DNA of 64,000 bases from Anaspis maculata (GCA_949128115.1 OX421967.1:24568635-24632634); one strand, 5' to 3'. Counted from the stretch's first letter, positions 34,051 through 46,673 are shown. A program made the numbers and translations. The notes: generated from the letters alone by a model not told the origin.

Positions 34051-36564
34051 TAGTTCGGATGTTGAGAGCCATAATACCACCACCACTACCCTTTCATTTA
34101 ATGATTAAGCGATGCTGTTTGGTACGAATGTTGTACATTTAAAAGGTGTTGCCAAGATGGCGGTCCGTGCAGACGCCGTATACAGGGTGATCAAAAATCC
34201 AAAAACTTCAACTCATGAACCAAAAAAGTTGAAATCATGAAAACCAGCGTGTAGATTCACAATTCAATGCTTAGTGCGCTAAGACAAGCCGCGTCTGAAT
34301 ATTTTCAACCGTTTCTGAAATATTTTGAAATCAGTGGTCGGTTTCATGAAAATAGACATTATTTAATAAATCAGTCATTTTTCAAGATATTCCGAGAGAT
34401 ATTTGGATGAAATTTTGCGCATCCACAAAGAATGACCTCATAAATAATGATATGTGATGTGTTGCCACCGTCCCTGCCTACTATATATTTCCAAAAATAT
34501 GACAGTCGTTTGTTCTTTTTCTTATGGCCTGGTGGACATTCAAGATGGCTGTTGAATTTGCCTATTATGGAATAAATGGAAAATCCTCGGGAAAATCATT
34601 TGGTACTAGCAGTATTGGTCATAATCAATAAAAGAGAGTTATTGCAGAATGCCATTTCACGTGTTTGTTGTGTTCATACATGAGATGTAATGACTTTTAT
34701 ATAAGTTGTATATGGATATTACAGTTTATGTATTCAAGTTGACACTTGTCAAAATAACCTCAAAAATTGCAAAAATTTCTTAATTTTCAATAGAACAAAC
34801 ACGTAAAATGTTGTACAACACTCGTGGCTTGTGTTACACAAGATGCTTTCCGACACTCAGCCTCTCACAGAACTCGGGCTGCGCCCTCGTTCTGCAAATT
34901 TCGGCTTCGTGTCTGAAAACCACTTATGTAACAGCCAACTCGTATTGTAAACTACTATTACTGCACGGCACTATTAAAGGAGGCGTTATTAAAATACTGT
35001 ATTGAAATACGTATTGTTGGTTATAGGCAACCAACAATACACTAAGTACAGGGCCATTTTTGGGACTTGTCAAAACAGAGTATGAATAAGGTCGACCTGA
35101 ACAGTGCACAAATAAAGGCATGCACTATCCTTATTAAGGGAAATTTAACGTCGCACTAATCTGCGCAAGCGTAGGTGCCAAAATAGTGCCGCTTTTAATA
35201 CTCCTTGCCCTTATTTCATCTGCAATAACTCTCTAAACTCAATGCAAAAGTAACTTATTTCAGTCACTAACTTTCTTTTAATTGGCCAATAGGAAATATT
35301 GAACCCATTTTTACGAGTTTTGTAGCACTTCGGCGCTTACCACGACCAAAATGGCCATTGTGAAGGTGAATATGGGTTTTAAAACAATTCTTCATCTTGT
35401 TTGGTCTGTTTAGCGCTTGTGCATATTTGAAAACAATTATTCTAATACCAAAAATGACCCACCGGCAAAAAAAAACAGCAATTCAAAAACGAAAAACTCA
35501 TCAAATGAACATGTTTTCCATACTTGTCCCATTTTTTCTGGATATTTCAAGTATATTTCAGGAATGACTAATGATGAATCAAAATGGTTCCGTTAGTCAT
35601 CTCGAACAAGATATTGGATTGTTTTAAACCCCTAAATTTATCTTTACAAGCCCATTTTGGTCGTGGCCTAAAAACTCCTAAAAATAGGTTCAACATTTCC
35701 TTATGCCAACTGAAAAAAGTGACTCACTGAGAACGAATATTTTCGCATTCAAATTATTGACTATAGGTAGTGGCGATTCTGTACCAGACCCATAAAATTT
35801 GAAGGCCCTTGAAAAAATCCGGCCAATCGTAAAGCCGACTTCTAATCGTTCCTAGGTGACCAGTGCCTTTTACAATTTTAAGGGGCCTTTATATTTTACA
35901 GAATTGCCACTTATGACCATTACTTCTAGTTCCAAGTGATTGCCCACTTATTCCATAATGAGCGACTGTCTTATAGCTGTATCACACTACACAATTTCTT
36001 GCACAATTTCTTGAACAATCTGCCAAAATAGTGTCAAAAAACAATGAACTTGATTGTTTGACTGACAAATTGTACAAGAAATTGTGTAGTGTAATACGCT
36101 TTTATGCGAAAAAAAATAGTCGACTGTCTTATTTTGGAGAATAGTAGGCGGGGACGGTTGCAACACATCATATTTCATCAATGAGGTCATTCTTTGCCGA
36201 AATGCAAAGTTTTATCCAAATATCTTGAGAAATTACTGATTTATTGAAAAATGTTCATTTCCTTGGAACCGACCACTAAACTCAAAATATTTCAGAAACG
36301 GTTGAAAATATCTAGACGCGGCTGGTTTTAACTTGATAAACATTGAATTATGAATGTAGGTACATGCTGATTTTCATAACTTCAACTTTTTCGGTTCATG
36401 AGCTGGAGTTTTTGCATTTTCGATCACCCTGTATACGGCGTCTGCACAGACCGCCATCTAGGCAACACCTCCTTAAATTAAGGCATGGATATGTACAACA
36501 TTTTTACCAAACGGCACCTTTTAGTCATCAAATGCAAAGTGGTTGTCGCCCAACATCCGGACTA
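34051..36564. mobile_element. TAGTCCGG-ended hairpin element, 2.5 kb
   Basis: The ends are TAGTTCGGATGTTGAGAG and CAACATCCGGACTA. Outer arms include GTTGTACA and AAGATGGCGGTCCGTGCAGAC. Inside is a TACAGGGTG hairpin (34181-36433) whose long arms share TTCAACCGTTTCTGAAATA, and within that an inner palindrome (about 35245-35740) and a small MITE (35768-35911). Confidence 0.7.
35768..35911. mobile_element. AGTGGCAATTCTGTA MITE, copy 1
   Basis: The ends are TGGCGATTCTGTACCAGACC and the complement of TACAGAATTGCCA, with GAAGGCCC and GGGGCCTTT inner blocks and a TCGTTCCTAGGTGACC core. A second copy is at 50660-50804. Confidence 0.7.
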
Positions 36565-36585
36565 TGAGTATGGGTTCAGTCTTTA

Positions 36586-36981
36586 AGGCAGCAGTCACAC
36601 TGGAGCCATCCACTACCACCCATTACCACCCGCTACCATCAACCAAAAATCAAACGCACGCAATGTAATGGCGCTGGTCACATTTCAACCACCCCTTGTG
36701 GTCACCGGCGACCACGTGTTTGAAATTTCCGACGTGGTGGTTGGTGGTTCAATGCGCATGCACAAACAACCTTTCGCAATGNNNNNNNNNNNNNNNNNNN
36801 NNNNNNNNNNNNNNNNNNNNNNNNNNNNNNNNNNNNNNNNNNNNNNNNNNNNNNNNNNNNNNNNNNNNNNNNNNNNNNNNNNNNNNNNNNNNNNNNNNNN
36901 NNNNNNNNNNNNNNNNNNNNNNNNNNNNNNNNNNNNNNNNNNNNNNNNNNNNNNNNNNNNNNNNNNNNNNNNNNNNNNNNN
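36586..36981. other. Possible element end followed by a 200-base assembly gap
   Basis: GGCAGCAGTCACACTGGAGC (36586) looks like a terminal repeat and is followed by CCATTACCACCC-type repeats. The sequence then becomes 200 N (36782-36981). After the gap comes the right half of a palindrome seen complete at 33222-33550, so the missing piece probably contains the partner arm. Confidence 0.6.
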
Positions 36982-37138
36982 GCGAAATCAATCCCTGTGG
37001 GTTTATTCTTGACCGATTCTTACCATTTTGGTCTCTTTCGAAAGCTACAAGGATGTACTTTGGTTTGAGCTCATTGGCATTTCCGAAATCCAATTTTTTT
37101 TTTTGAAAATTTTGACATTTGAAAAAACTATTTTTGTG

Positions 37139-37291
37139 CTCTATGAAATTACGCAACCGCAACGCAGAGCGCAAACGTTTCTAATTGGCTCGCAAGGTAT
37201 TCGCAAAGCCATCGCAACGACGCGAGAAGCTTGTGAGCCAATCAGAAACCTGCGTTGCGGCTGCGGTTGCGTTGCGTAATTTCATAGAGTG
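37139..37291. mobile_element. CTCTATGAAATTACGCAAC MITE
   Basis: The ends are CTCTATGAAATTACGCAACC and its complement (37291). The inner blocks TTTCTAATTGGCTCGCAAG and CTTGTGAGCCAATCAGAAA pair. Terminal repeats of about 50 bp are rich in GCAACG/CGTTGC. No target duplication is evident. Confidence 0.75.
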
Positions 37292-37294
37292 GCC

Positions 37295-38500
37295 TTAAGC
37301 AGTAAATTGTTCTTATTGGCTGAAAAACAGTTGAATAACATTCTCCATTAGAGCACTATTTTCGATGTAATTATAACATTTGTAACGCAAAGTTGATAAA
37401 AATCAATTTACGAAGCTTATTACCACGTAATTAATTATTATTGGTGCAGTTATACTGTGTGATAAAACGAAAAATAATTTATTTTACAGGATGTTCAGAA
37501 AAGTGACACGTGTTCTACCGTGGTAGGTTCGTTTCATCTCACGAGTTACATGTATTTTATTATACCTATTGATTTATATCAATTTTTATTGAATTAGATA
37601 CAAGTACCTAGATAGAAAAAGTAGAACTACTAGTGAAAGCTTGAAGCTGCAGTTTTTCGAGTTTCACTCAAATGCTTTTTGTCATAGGGTTTTGCTAGGT
37701 TAGAGCAGCTGTGTATATAGTACGTTCAACTTAAGTGTGATTCTGGTCAATTTTCTAATTCAGCATTGTAGGCTTGCCGCCTTTTTACCTGGTATGAAAT
37801 TGTCTTGTTCAGTGGTAAAGTAATGTTGCTTATCAAACTGGCATCAAAATATTGAAATTTTGGAGAATTGACCATGTTAAAATGTCACTAGGGGGCCGTT
37901 GCTTAGACACCAAAAGCGCACTAGCCTCCTTCGAGATCAATTATCTTAGACGGCGGGCAAGCAGGGACGTCAAAAACTCAGGCAGTGCGAGCACTGCGAG
38001 CTCCAAAACAAGAACAAATGGCAAATTGAGGATGCTGTCATCAATTTCGTTCCAATACACAACTTTGAGCGATGTGTTTTTTGAAATTTGGATTATTAAA
38101 CTTTTCAGACGTAAATCCTGCTGCCCATGACAGATCGCTAGAAAAAATTCTTGTATTGCTTTGTTTGAACAGGCAAAAGAGTTGATGCTTCCATTAGGAG
38201 CTTATTGTTTTGGAGCGGAGTGATTCGAATCCTTCAATTCAATGCATCTAAAAAATAGAACTTACTCCAAGAGGTCCAAAATATATTTTTTAACTGTCAT
38301 ATGTCACAGGCTGCTTTGATTTTTTTGTTCATTCGCGAAAATTAAAAACAGGTCATGAAATTGCACCATTTTCCAATAAATTCCTGAAAAGCGTCAGACA
38401 TCACGTCACAGTCAATTTTCTGTCCATGTGTAGCAGGAATGCGCGAAAACTTTGTTTCAAAAGTGGCCGGGGCAATTCCTACTTGAATCTGTAGATTATA
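37295..38500. other. Intron sequence without recognised features
   Basis: A plus-strand open stretch at 37852-38130 is Ser/Arg-rich but lacks splice sites and domain similarity. Otherwise nothing was recognised. Confidence 0.45.
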
Positions 38501-38504
38501 ATAT

Positions 38505-39025
38505 TGTTACGAGCGGCGATCTCGTACATATTGGTAAACACTCGATGTTTCTGGATCTTTCCATCATTAGATCGCAGTGTAGAAGTCTGGAGCGATCTGG
38601 TGCATTCCAGAGCATTCGTGTATGTGAAACTGAAGGTGGACTTCAATGCTCGATCAAGAAAGATCTGTCCATTTTGGCGGAGGCGCCGCTTGTAACCCGG
38701 CAGAATTATACGGGTAAAGTGTACGATTATTCAGGAATGATCTAGAAACCGCATATGCCAGACCACCATGGAATTTGCTGGAAGCAGACAGAGGGTTCGG
38801 GAACACCATTCGGAGGCCTTATATAAGGCGTCAGCCGGCAGCTCGCGGTAGTATTGAATTGGAATACGAGCGGATAGCGAGCGATAACAAGCGAAGTACC
38901 TGCGATATAATTCCAAGTGGATATTTGTTGGCGTTATTTATCGTAGTAGTACGCAGAAATAAACAGTGTGTGTTTAAAACGATTGTCTCAATTATATTCG
39001 AACCCGTACGCGAGATATCGTAACA
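38505..39025 (+). mobile_element. Solo LTR of a retrotransposon, 4-bp duplication
   Basis: The unit starts TGTTACGAGCGG and ends GATATCGTAACA, with TG...CA ends and ATAT on both sides (38501-38504, 39026-39029). It contains a TATA box (TTATATAAGG, about 38819), an AATAAA signal (38958-38963) and a GT-rich tract after it, the U3-R-U5 order expected on the plus strand. No gag-pol or second LTR is nearby, so it is a solo LTR left by recombination. The ends and the 4-bp site suggest Ty3/gypsy. Short open frames inside it are not genes. Confidence 0.8.
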
Positions 39026-39029
39026 ATAT

Positions 39030-40170
39030 TATCTACAGCAGCACGTAGTAAATGTAATGCCGAAGACGCCCGGCGCAGAGACTGTATTTTTGTTGTCACT
39101 TCCACTTTATAGCTACTTGAAGTCTTGAAGATTCACCGGTGTTTTGGGGAAAATATTTGAAACATTTTTCTTGACTTTTTGAAGAATTTTTTCAATGAAG
39201 AACAGTGCGGACATGATGACAAATCTTGTGAAGCTTTGGAGTAGAGTCAAAAAACTTTTCAGAAGTGTGACGATATTTGACCTCGCTTGTAGGAGTTCCA
39301 ACCAACTTCAATTTTCAAGGGGGCATCTATAGGCTTACCTAGTTGAAATTCGATCTGGTCGCATTTTCACATTATAAAAAGAGGAACGTGAAAACTGCCC
39401 ATGACAAATTTAGAGCCTTTTTCAAAACCCTATGGTCAAAACAATGAACAGTTCATGTCACTAACGCCCGGACTAAATGAACAAAACATATATTCATTGA
39501 ATCTTTTGAGAACACACGTGCTTTGCTTCACTAGTAGCGACGGGTGGCATCCACAATGGATACTCTTTATTACGTGTAATAAGCGACCGGAAGAGCATGT
39601 TCCAATTTTGCGGCACCCTGTATATGACTTTTTTCTAATGCTACGCCTATACATGAAAATTGAAATAGTCATCGTGCGAGTGCTCTTTGAGAGTTATTTT
39701 AAGTGAAGAAAGTATCCCTCGAAATATCCAAACTTGAAGTTCAACAATATGTGCAACATCTACATAATATAACTAAAGTTAGTAGGTATAAGTGTCAGCA
39801 AACAACAACTCTTCAAGCGTGGGCCTTCAATCAGGATCAGGAAAAGGTCAGACTTTTAGCACACCCCGTCCCCAATAGCTATAGTTTTGCAAACAGAAAA
39901 GCCTAGCATATCTTTGCAGTTTGCCTCCATCAACCCTAAACTGAAACTTGGGAATCCCATGCCTATGGAGTGGAAGTTTCCATGGAAAAGCAACTTTCTG
40001 CTACTTCCACTCCCAGTAGTCGATAAAAACCCCGCAAGGTGGCACTACTGCTTGCATTACCTACGTTTTACATTTTCTCCCGATTTATTTGCCCGTTTCT
40101 AATATAGCGCGGCCGTAGCACTGCCATCCTCCCGCATACAAATTCAGCTAATTACGGTTTTTCTGCTTTT
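39030..40170. other. Intron sequence with single element ends
   Basis: A CGCCCGGACTAAA (about 39466) and a GGCACCCTGTATA end (about 39611) mark broken TE termini. No exon was seen until 40181. Confidence 0.45.
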
Positions 40171-40180
40171 TTGCTTGCAG

Positions 40181-40261
40181 TTTTCATTTCAAGACAATGG
40201 CTCGGTCAAGTATTTCCAGAGCGGCATCCATACACCCAAGATGGGCGAAAAGGTGGCGCAG
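40181..40261 (+). CDS. sei: ERG-type K+ channel exon: last linker segment before S1 region
   Basis: An 81-base exon of exactly 27 codons: FSFQDNGSVKYFQSG, then IHTPKMGEKVAQ. The acceptor (TTTTTTGCTTGCAG) and donor (GCGCAG|GTAAGT) are both close to consensus, and it is phase 0 on both sides. GEKVAQ corresponds to the TEKVTQ that precedes VLSLGAD in ERG channels, just before the S1 segment. That next exon (pore domain onward) was not found in the remaining 23.7 kb of the window, so the intron is at least that long. Confidence 0.85.
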
Positions 40262-40435
40262 GTAAGTTTTTCCAATTTATCATTGTGTTTTTATATTCAA
40301 ACTGGACCGTCCTAATGCTAGATCTAGTGCCTTTTGAATATTGTCAGGTTGGTAAAAAGAAAAAAACAGCGGATTGCGTTTGGTTGATATTTTACACAAC
40401 TGTCATCTGCAACATGCGGCTGTCATAATTTTACC

Positions 40436-40652
40436 TATATCCCATACACTTTCTATTTTCAGTAGAATGACTTTTTGGAGCACAAATAAAGTGACAAGCT
40501 GGGGGGCTACGGCTACGGTTGATGGCACCTCCAAAGTTTCCGAGACAAAACTATCAGCAGCCATCAGCCATATTCTCCCAGCGATCCAGCTTGTCACTTT
40601 AGTTTTGCTCCAAAAAGTCATTCTACTGAAAACAAAAAGTGTATGGGATATA
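40436..40652. mobile_element. TATATCCCGTTCAC MITE, copy 2
   Basis: The ends are TATATCCCATACACTTTCT and its complement. It contains CAGTAGAATGACTTTTTGGA and, inverted, TCCAAAAAGTCATTCTACTG, plus the GGGGGCTACGGCTACGG block. Confidence 0.8.
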
Positions 40653-42762
40653 GGTAGGTAGTTTTGGAAGTTTTGCAACGAAAGTGAGGTGACCGCTTGT
40701 GGTAAATTAACCGCTAAATACCATAATCACTTTACAGCTAATTGTTCGCAATGAGCCAATGAGTGTGATTACTGCCTGCGTCAAGTTATCACATTTATTA
40801 TACCTGAGATTTTGTGTGAAATGAACACGCCTCATGATGACATGGGCATTGTTGTTGTCAACAAACTGTCGATTTCATGTAAATTTAGCATTACTCTAAT
40901 CTCCATGATATGTTTGCTTGTACAGGGTGTTTGCAAACTTGGGGTAGAAAATTGAACCGCAGTTAGGGAAATTCTTTAAAGGTAGGTATCAGAGAAATAT
41001 AAAAAAATCTGTTGTGGGGCGACACAAAACTTTCCCGGCGGTATCCAGAGACCTCAGTGATTATTTTGGGCTGAGCGTCCCTTCGGGAAGATGACACTTG
41101 ATTAGGACATTGATGAACAAGTTCTACATAGTCAGTTGAGCGTTAGGCGAGCATCCTGCATCCGTTGTTGGGCCGACAGAACAAGTGACAGGTTAGGTTA
41201 GTTTTCCAATGTGATGAAATAATTCAAAAGGTAGAACTGGGTAGCTAATTGTTGGATATCTCAAGAATGCATGCTAGTTTCTTATTGAAATTTTTGTTCC
41301 TACTTTAGACATGATGATGAAATTACACAAACTTGATTGAGAACTTTTACCTACTGCATCTGTGTGTTGAATTTCAACTCTATATTTTCAATTTAGAGCT
41401 TGGGCAGACAAGCTCAGACCCAATGTGCCACTTGAGGGCTTCCGATCAAAATCATCTACCCAAAGTCTAATCAGATCATTCCAGGCTGAACTTATGCTTT
41501 CGTACCTGATTTCGATTTGATCGGATCAATAATTCGGTAATTGTTGTGGCAGAACCGCCTAATTTGCACGATCGCATAAGCGGTTTTATATTTTCAGTAG
41601 GAAAATTTCCGGGAAATTGGAGAAACATCATTGAAGAATGTTCAAGAACCAGTTATTTTTTCTTTAGAAACAAATGGTAGAAATCTGTTCACGAAATAAA
41701 AAGTTGGAAAATTTCCAGTTTTTCCAGAGAGCAAAACTCGAAAACCGTGGGTCCGATTTAGAAAATTATTCCCTCAAAAATTGATTCAATCTTTCCTCCA
41801 ACTTTCATTCGCAGCATGTCTGCATCTAAAATGAAGATTTCGTGGGGCTCACCCATACCGGCTCACCGCATGTTGAAGTTTACCCTGTAGTTTTTTCAAA
41901 TTCACGGAATGTGCAAATTTCATATTGAAAAAATTACCGTCGGAAAACCGGAGCTGTGTCGATTTTAAAAATAGATCTACAAGACGCTTAGTTCAATCTA
42001 CTTCCGATATCAGTCGAAATTTTCTAAAAAATGTCGATCCTCGAGCAGAAATGAATTTTTGAGTGGAGTGCTGCATCAAAAGCGAGTCATCCTGGTGGAA
42101 ATCCGGGTGAGACGTTCTCTCGAGTGGCAACGGCTAGGAGAAATTTTGAAAATTCATAATGCCTGACGGAAAAATGGTGAAAAATTGCAACTGCAGACTT
42201 AATTTGACTCTTAGGTTTTGTTGCTTCCTGCCAAATTTGGTCCCAATTCATCGAATAGATTTTGACTAATTGAATGGTAAAGTTTTGAACTTTGGTATTT
42301 TTTATTTTTTGACAGATGACAGATAGGGCAATATTCTCAACTGTTCTGAATACAATTTTTCATGGGCTTTCAAACAGTATTTTGCAAGTCAAATTCTGTG
42401 AGATATAGCTTCTGTCATTTTTTGATAGTGACACTTCCGTTTGACAAATGACAGCCAAAAACTAATCAGCTCATTCAACAGCGAGACCCTGTCTGTATAT
42501 CAAATTTCAAGTCGATCAGACTATCGGTTCGGCAGCTATCGTGTCAGAACGTTTTTCCTGCATCCTGCATCATTACATAACTTTCCCTTGGACGGGCCGG
42601 GAAAGTAATAAAAAATTAGGTTGATTAATTAATAATTAATCAAAAGGTGGTCCTTCGACGCCCTCTATTTTCGTTGTTTCGAAAGATTTCAGTAAACTAT
42701 TTTCAACAGACCAAAAGCAATGTTTTGAGCGTTTGAATATGTTTTTGTAATTTTATTTACTA

Positions 42763-44680
42763 TACAGGGTGAGTCATTTATATGGGCAAGCTCAATTGCC
42801 GTTAATGGTATCGAAATGAACCAAACGGCACTGCAAATGGGAGGTCAAAATGCAGTTTGTAAGATTATTTTGCTTTAAAAAAATTGCAAGACACTTGGTT
42901 TTCAGGATATCAAGTTGGGGCTTTGCTTATGTCTAAACAATAGCCCAGGGTATCTTTTGGCGGTAAGATGGTCTATTTCCGTTCTATCATCACCTTGCTG
43001 TGACACATTGATTTTGGTAAATTGTGAAGGGCCATAACCTCATTTTTTCAATAGCACCCCCTGTTTTTTATTCCTTAGTCGAATCAAGCGTCTTATTTCA
43101 CATCTTTCTCATTTCTTATGTTTTTTCTCAAAAGTTGATCGTTTGGAGGATAATTCGGATTTTCTAAAAAATGAAAACAAATTTCATCGATATTGCATAT
43201 TTTCCCTGGTATTGACTTCAGCTTCATACATCCGATCGTAAACAAAGCCCTAAAAACAAAATCGGGTTAGTCAAGGTGACCTCGCAGGCCATGGCACCGG
43301 ATCAAGTAATCAGCTTGAGGCGTCAAACTAATTCTAAATCCAAGTTGCATCAACTAATTCTGACAACCAACGTCAATATGACTTTTATTGTACGTCACTT
43401 CCAAATTTTGACAAGAAATTATTTTGTAAAAAATAGAAAAACCTAAAATGTCGAAACAAGGAACTGAACAATATTATTTATTGAGGTAGTGCAACAAATC
43501 AATAGTGATGACATTTACTACCACATTTGCAATCATAAAAAGTGTTCAAAATGACAAAATTTTGTGTTAAAATTTGAAAATGACATAAAATAGAAGTCAC
43601 TTTGACGTTGGTTGTGGGAGTTAGTTGATTTTCATTGCACGCTAAGTTGAATCAATGAAATTTGTGACCATTTTCTAGAAAATCTGAATTGTTTTTCAAT
43701 CTATCAACTTTTGAGAAAATACATCAGGATACAAACAGGTCAAAAAGATGTGAAATGAGACGCTTGATACGAATAAGAAGTAAAAAACAGGGGGTGCTAT
43801 TTGAAAAAATGAAGTGATGACTCTTCAAAATTTACCAAAATCAATGTGCCACAGCAAGGTGATTTCAAAACGGAAATGGGTGATCTTACCGCCAAAAGAT
43901 ATCCGAGGCTATAGTTTAGACATAAGCAAAGTCTCAACTTGATATCCTAAAAACCAACTGCCTTGCGATTTTTGAGTAAGTGGCTATTAATTAACACATT
44001 AATTTTGAGAAAAAAATTGATAACTTCTGAACGGTTGAAGTGAATTGCAAAAACTAAACGACTTTGTAATGCCCGAGAAAAAGCAAATTCAAATATGTGA
44101 AACAATACAGGGGGTGCCATTTAAGAAAAATCGGCTTAAAAACTGCTCTGCAAAAATGGGACACCTCTGTATAAAGCAAAATAATTTTACTAACTGCACT
44201 TTGACCTCCCGTTTGTAGTGCCGTTTGGTTCATTTCGATATCATTAATTGCGTAGGTGTAATTGAGCTCGCCCATATCCATGGGCGCCCGGAGGGGGGGG
44301 CAAGGGGGGGCATTTGCCCCCCCCTGGCTCCGGAGCAGCTGAATAAATTCTTCCTTACGAAAAAAATCTAACTATTGACCTGGCTATTTTGAAGTAAATT
44401 TTTATACATTTTGTACAAAATTACAAATTTTAATGAATTCCTTCAAAGTTGAGTTTAATTTTCAAATATATTTCCTTATTTTTCGCACAATAATTATTAC
44501 CACCATTATTATTATTATTATTATTCAAAAAAAATTTCGCCTGCGGCGCTAATCTAAAGTACTTCGCAAATTAGGCCAGGTAGGTATGTGACGTTCTCTA
44601 ACTAAAGCTATTTGCCCCCCCCCTGACAAAAATCCTGCGGGCGCCCATGCCCATATCAATGACTCACCCTCTCCTCTGTA
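42763..44680. mobile_element. TACAGGGTGAGTCATTT hairpin element, 1.9 kb
   Basis: The left arm TACAGGGTGAGTCATTTATA, then GGGCAAGCTCAATT, pairs with AATTGAGCTCGCCCATAT and AATGACTCACCC at the right. Arms of several hundred bases include AACCAAACGGCACTGCAAA and GGTATCTTTTGGCGGTAAGA. The centre holds AACTAATTCTGACAACCAACG and its complement. Confidence 0.75.
44279..44649. mobile_element. CATGGGCGCCC element with 8-bp duplication
   Basis: The ends are CATGGGCGCCCGG and GCGGGCGCCCATG. An exact 8-bp duplication CCCATATC flanks it (44271-44278, 44650-44657). Removing it restores the arm of the 42763 hairpin. G-rich and C-rich runs (GGAGGGGGGGGCAAGG, TTGCCCCCCCC) lie just inside each end, with an ATTATTATTATT stretch internally. 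The 8-bp site fits hAT. Confidence 0.85.
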
Positions 44681-45109
44681 CAGGGCAAATAGTGAGTCCT
44701 GAAAATCCAGTTTTCTTCAAAAATGCAGGCTGAAAATTTCATATGGGAACTGTTTGTGTTATTTGTTGCTCTACATCAGTTTTATAACCTCTAGAACTTT
44801 ACACGAGCATTTTCGGGGAAAAATAGATATTTAGAATTCATGACTGACCCTTAACTAGACCAGACCCGTACACTAAACAAAACACATTCAAAGGTTGGAA
44901 AAATTTGCTTTTTGGTCTGATGAAAAGAGTTTACTAGATTATTTCAAAATTACGAAAATGGAAAGGGCCGATGGACCACTTTTGACCCTCCATATTTCCA
45001 TATTTCCAAAAATAAAAATCATAATTTTTTTCAACATTGTTCTGTCATTTTTGGAGCTTTTTTCTACCTGCTGTTCAATTTCCTATCCTGAGTTTGCGAA
45101 CAGCCTGTA

Positions 45110-46670
45110 TATGAAGAACATGATTTTGAGACTATACTAAGTGAAATTTCAAGCTACTGCTTCGCAAAAAAAAAATCCCAATCTAGAATTTTGTCCTTAT
45201 AAATTGCGTTGCGCATAACAACAAACAAAACAGCCTCGGTGGCTGTGCCATTGACACAATTGCGGCAATAATCTGACGTTTATTGACGTTTATTGATTCT
45301 CGTTCGTTGTCGTTCATTTCGAATTCAAATTCAAATGACGTTTAATACGAGATTTATTATTTGTCAACTTGATTACTAACCCCACACCGCCAACCCGACC
45401 AAATCACCAAACGTCACAGTTCACAGTTATACCAACATCAATTGAAAACGCACATCTACCCGAGATATCAGTCACTTTGAAACCAAATGCACATACCTCA
45501 TGAACAATTTAAACATTTCAAAACTGTAAATTAGTCGACTTAAATTATTACGGTTTTTAAAAAGCACACTGTTGTATTTATAACGTCTGTTGTGTCCACT
45601 GAAAACATTTGGAATAAAGATAGTGAATGCACGCGATGACTGTTATTGGATATAAGAACTTGGAACTATCAGAAGAGGGGGAGAACAACAGAGTAGGGGA
45701 GTCTCAACGCCGGCGATCGATAGTGCGCCGCAACACCCCAAAAAACGACGCTGGCTCTGTACAGTCCGCTGGTGGGTGCCGTCGCAGTAGTCCGTGAAAT
45801 CCAGCGTCGATCAGACCACCACCGCCACCGCCACCGCACCCTCTAGATTCCATTCCCTAGAATTTCTCTGGTCGATCTCGAGGTAGAGATAACGAACGAA
45901 CAGTACGGGAAATAGTAAGACACAAATGCAAAGCGCTTTCCAGGCTCCCAAAGCTTTACCCATTTAGGCATCGCATCAGCAGGATCTTTCACAGGATCAT
46001 TCATTATTTTTTTTCTCAAGCGAAAAAGTTCTTAGAGACGAGAAAAATTTCTGTTTGGAACAAAAGCTTACGCAAGCACTGCTAATTTGGGCGCATCGCA
46101 TCCACCATTTTTTCTTTTGTTCCGATTGTAAATAAAGGGTCGAGTATAGGCGTTGGTTCCCTCGCTGGCTCTCTCTGAGGGAAGCATGCTTGGGGGCGAG
46201 AAGCTGGAGCTTCCGGGGCTTCCGTCTTTTGTATAGCAGCGTACCCATAGCTCGCGGATCGTTTTCAATTATGTAATAATGCTCGCTTGAATTGGGGTAG
46301 TAAGCAAGCTTGTTTGAGTATGTCGAGAGTAAGTAGTGCTTCGGGATGTTTGTTTTGTTATGTTATATTTTTTGATGGGACTCAAGTAGCAATCGAGGCA
46401 AGTGAACAAATAAGTGTGTTTACCCACTGTTATGGAATTGAAAAATTGGAATTGTTATTGGAATTTCGTGGAGTTTCCGCTCTGTTTTCTCGCATCCATC
46501 ATGAAATCAATTTTATTTTACGGGTTGTTATCATGGAGTTGTTATGTACAAAGGCAGTGAGTGTCATGTACAAAGGCAGTGAGTGTCATTTTGTCATTTT
46601 TTCTCCATCACCAGTAAGCAGGCAACCAGTAATACAATTCCGTAGTTTTTGTAGTATTTTTGGAGAAGCA
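45110..46670. other. Intron sequence with a GC-richer patch
   Basis: 45690-45860 is locally GC- and CpG-rich (CGCCGGCGATCG, then CCACCGCCACCGCC), with a donor-like CTCGAG|GTAGAG near 45880. It could be an untranslated exon or promoter but nothing confirms it. A 22-base unit around GTACAAAGGCAGTGAGTGTC is tandemly duplicated at about 46545-46590. No coding exon was recognised. Confidence 0.35.
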
Positions 46671-46673
46671 AGA

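Larger units (their letters stand above)
40921..45109. mobile_element. Hairpin element, TTTGCAAACTTGGGG family, with three inserts
   Basis: The left tip TACAGGGTGTTTGCAAACTT pairs with the right tip GTTTGCGAACAGCCTGTA. The uninterrupted sibling at 52409-53073 is 665 bp, so about 3.5 kb here is inserted: a non-palindromic block with ends ACTTTCCCGG/CCGGGAAAGT (41029-42606), a TACAGGGTG hairpin (42763-44680), and within that a GGGCGCCC element (44279-44649). Confidence 0.7.

Noticed and set aside
37852..38130. Ser/Arg-rich plus-strand frame considered as another channel exon
   Set aside because: No in-phase acceptor and donor pair and no ERG motif.
38452..39023. Overlapping open frames of 60-97 codons
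   Set aside because: They fall within or across the solo LTR and show no gag, pol or other domain.
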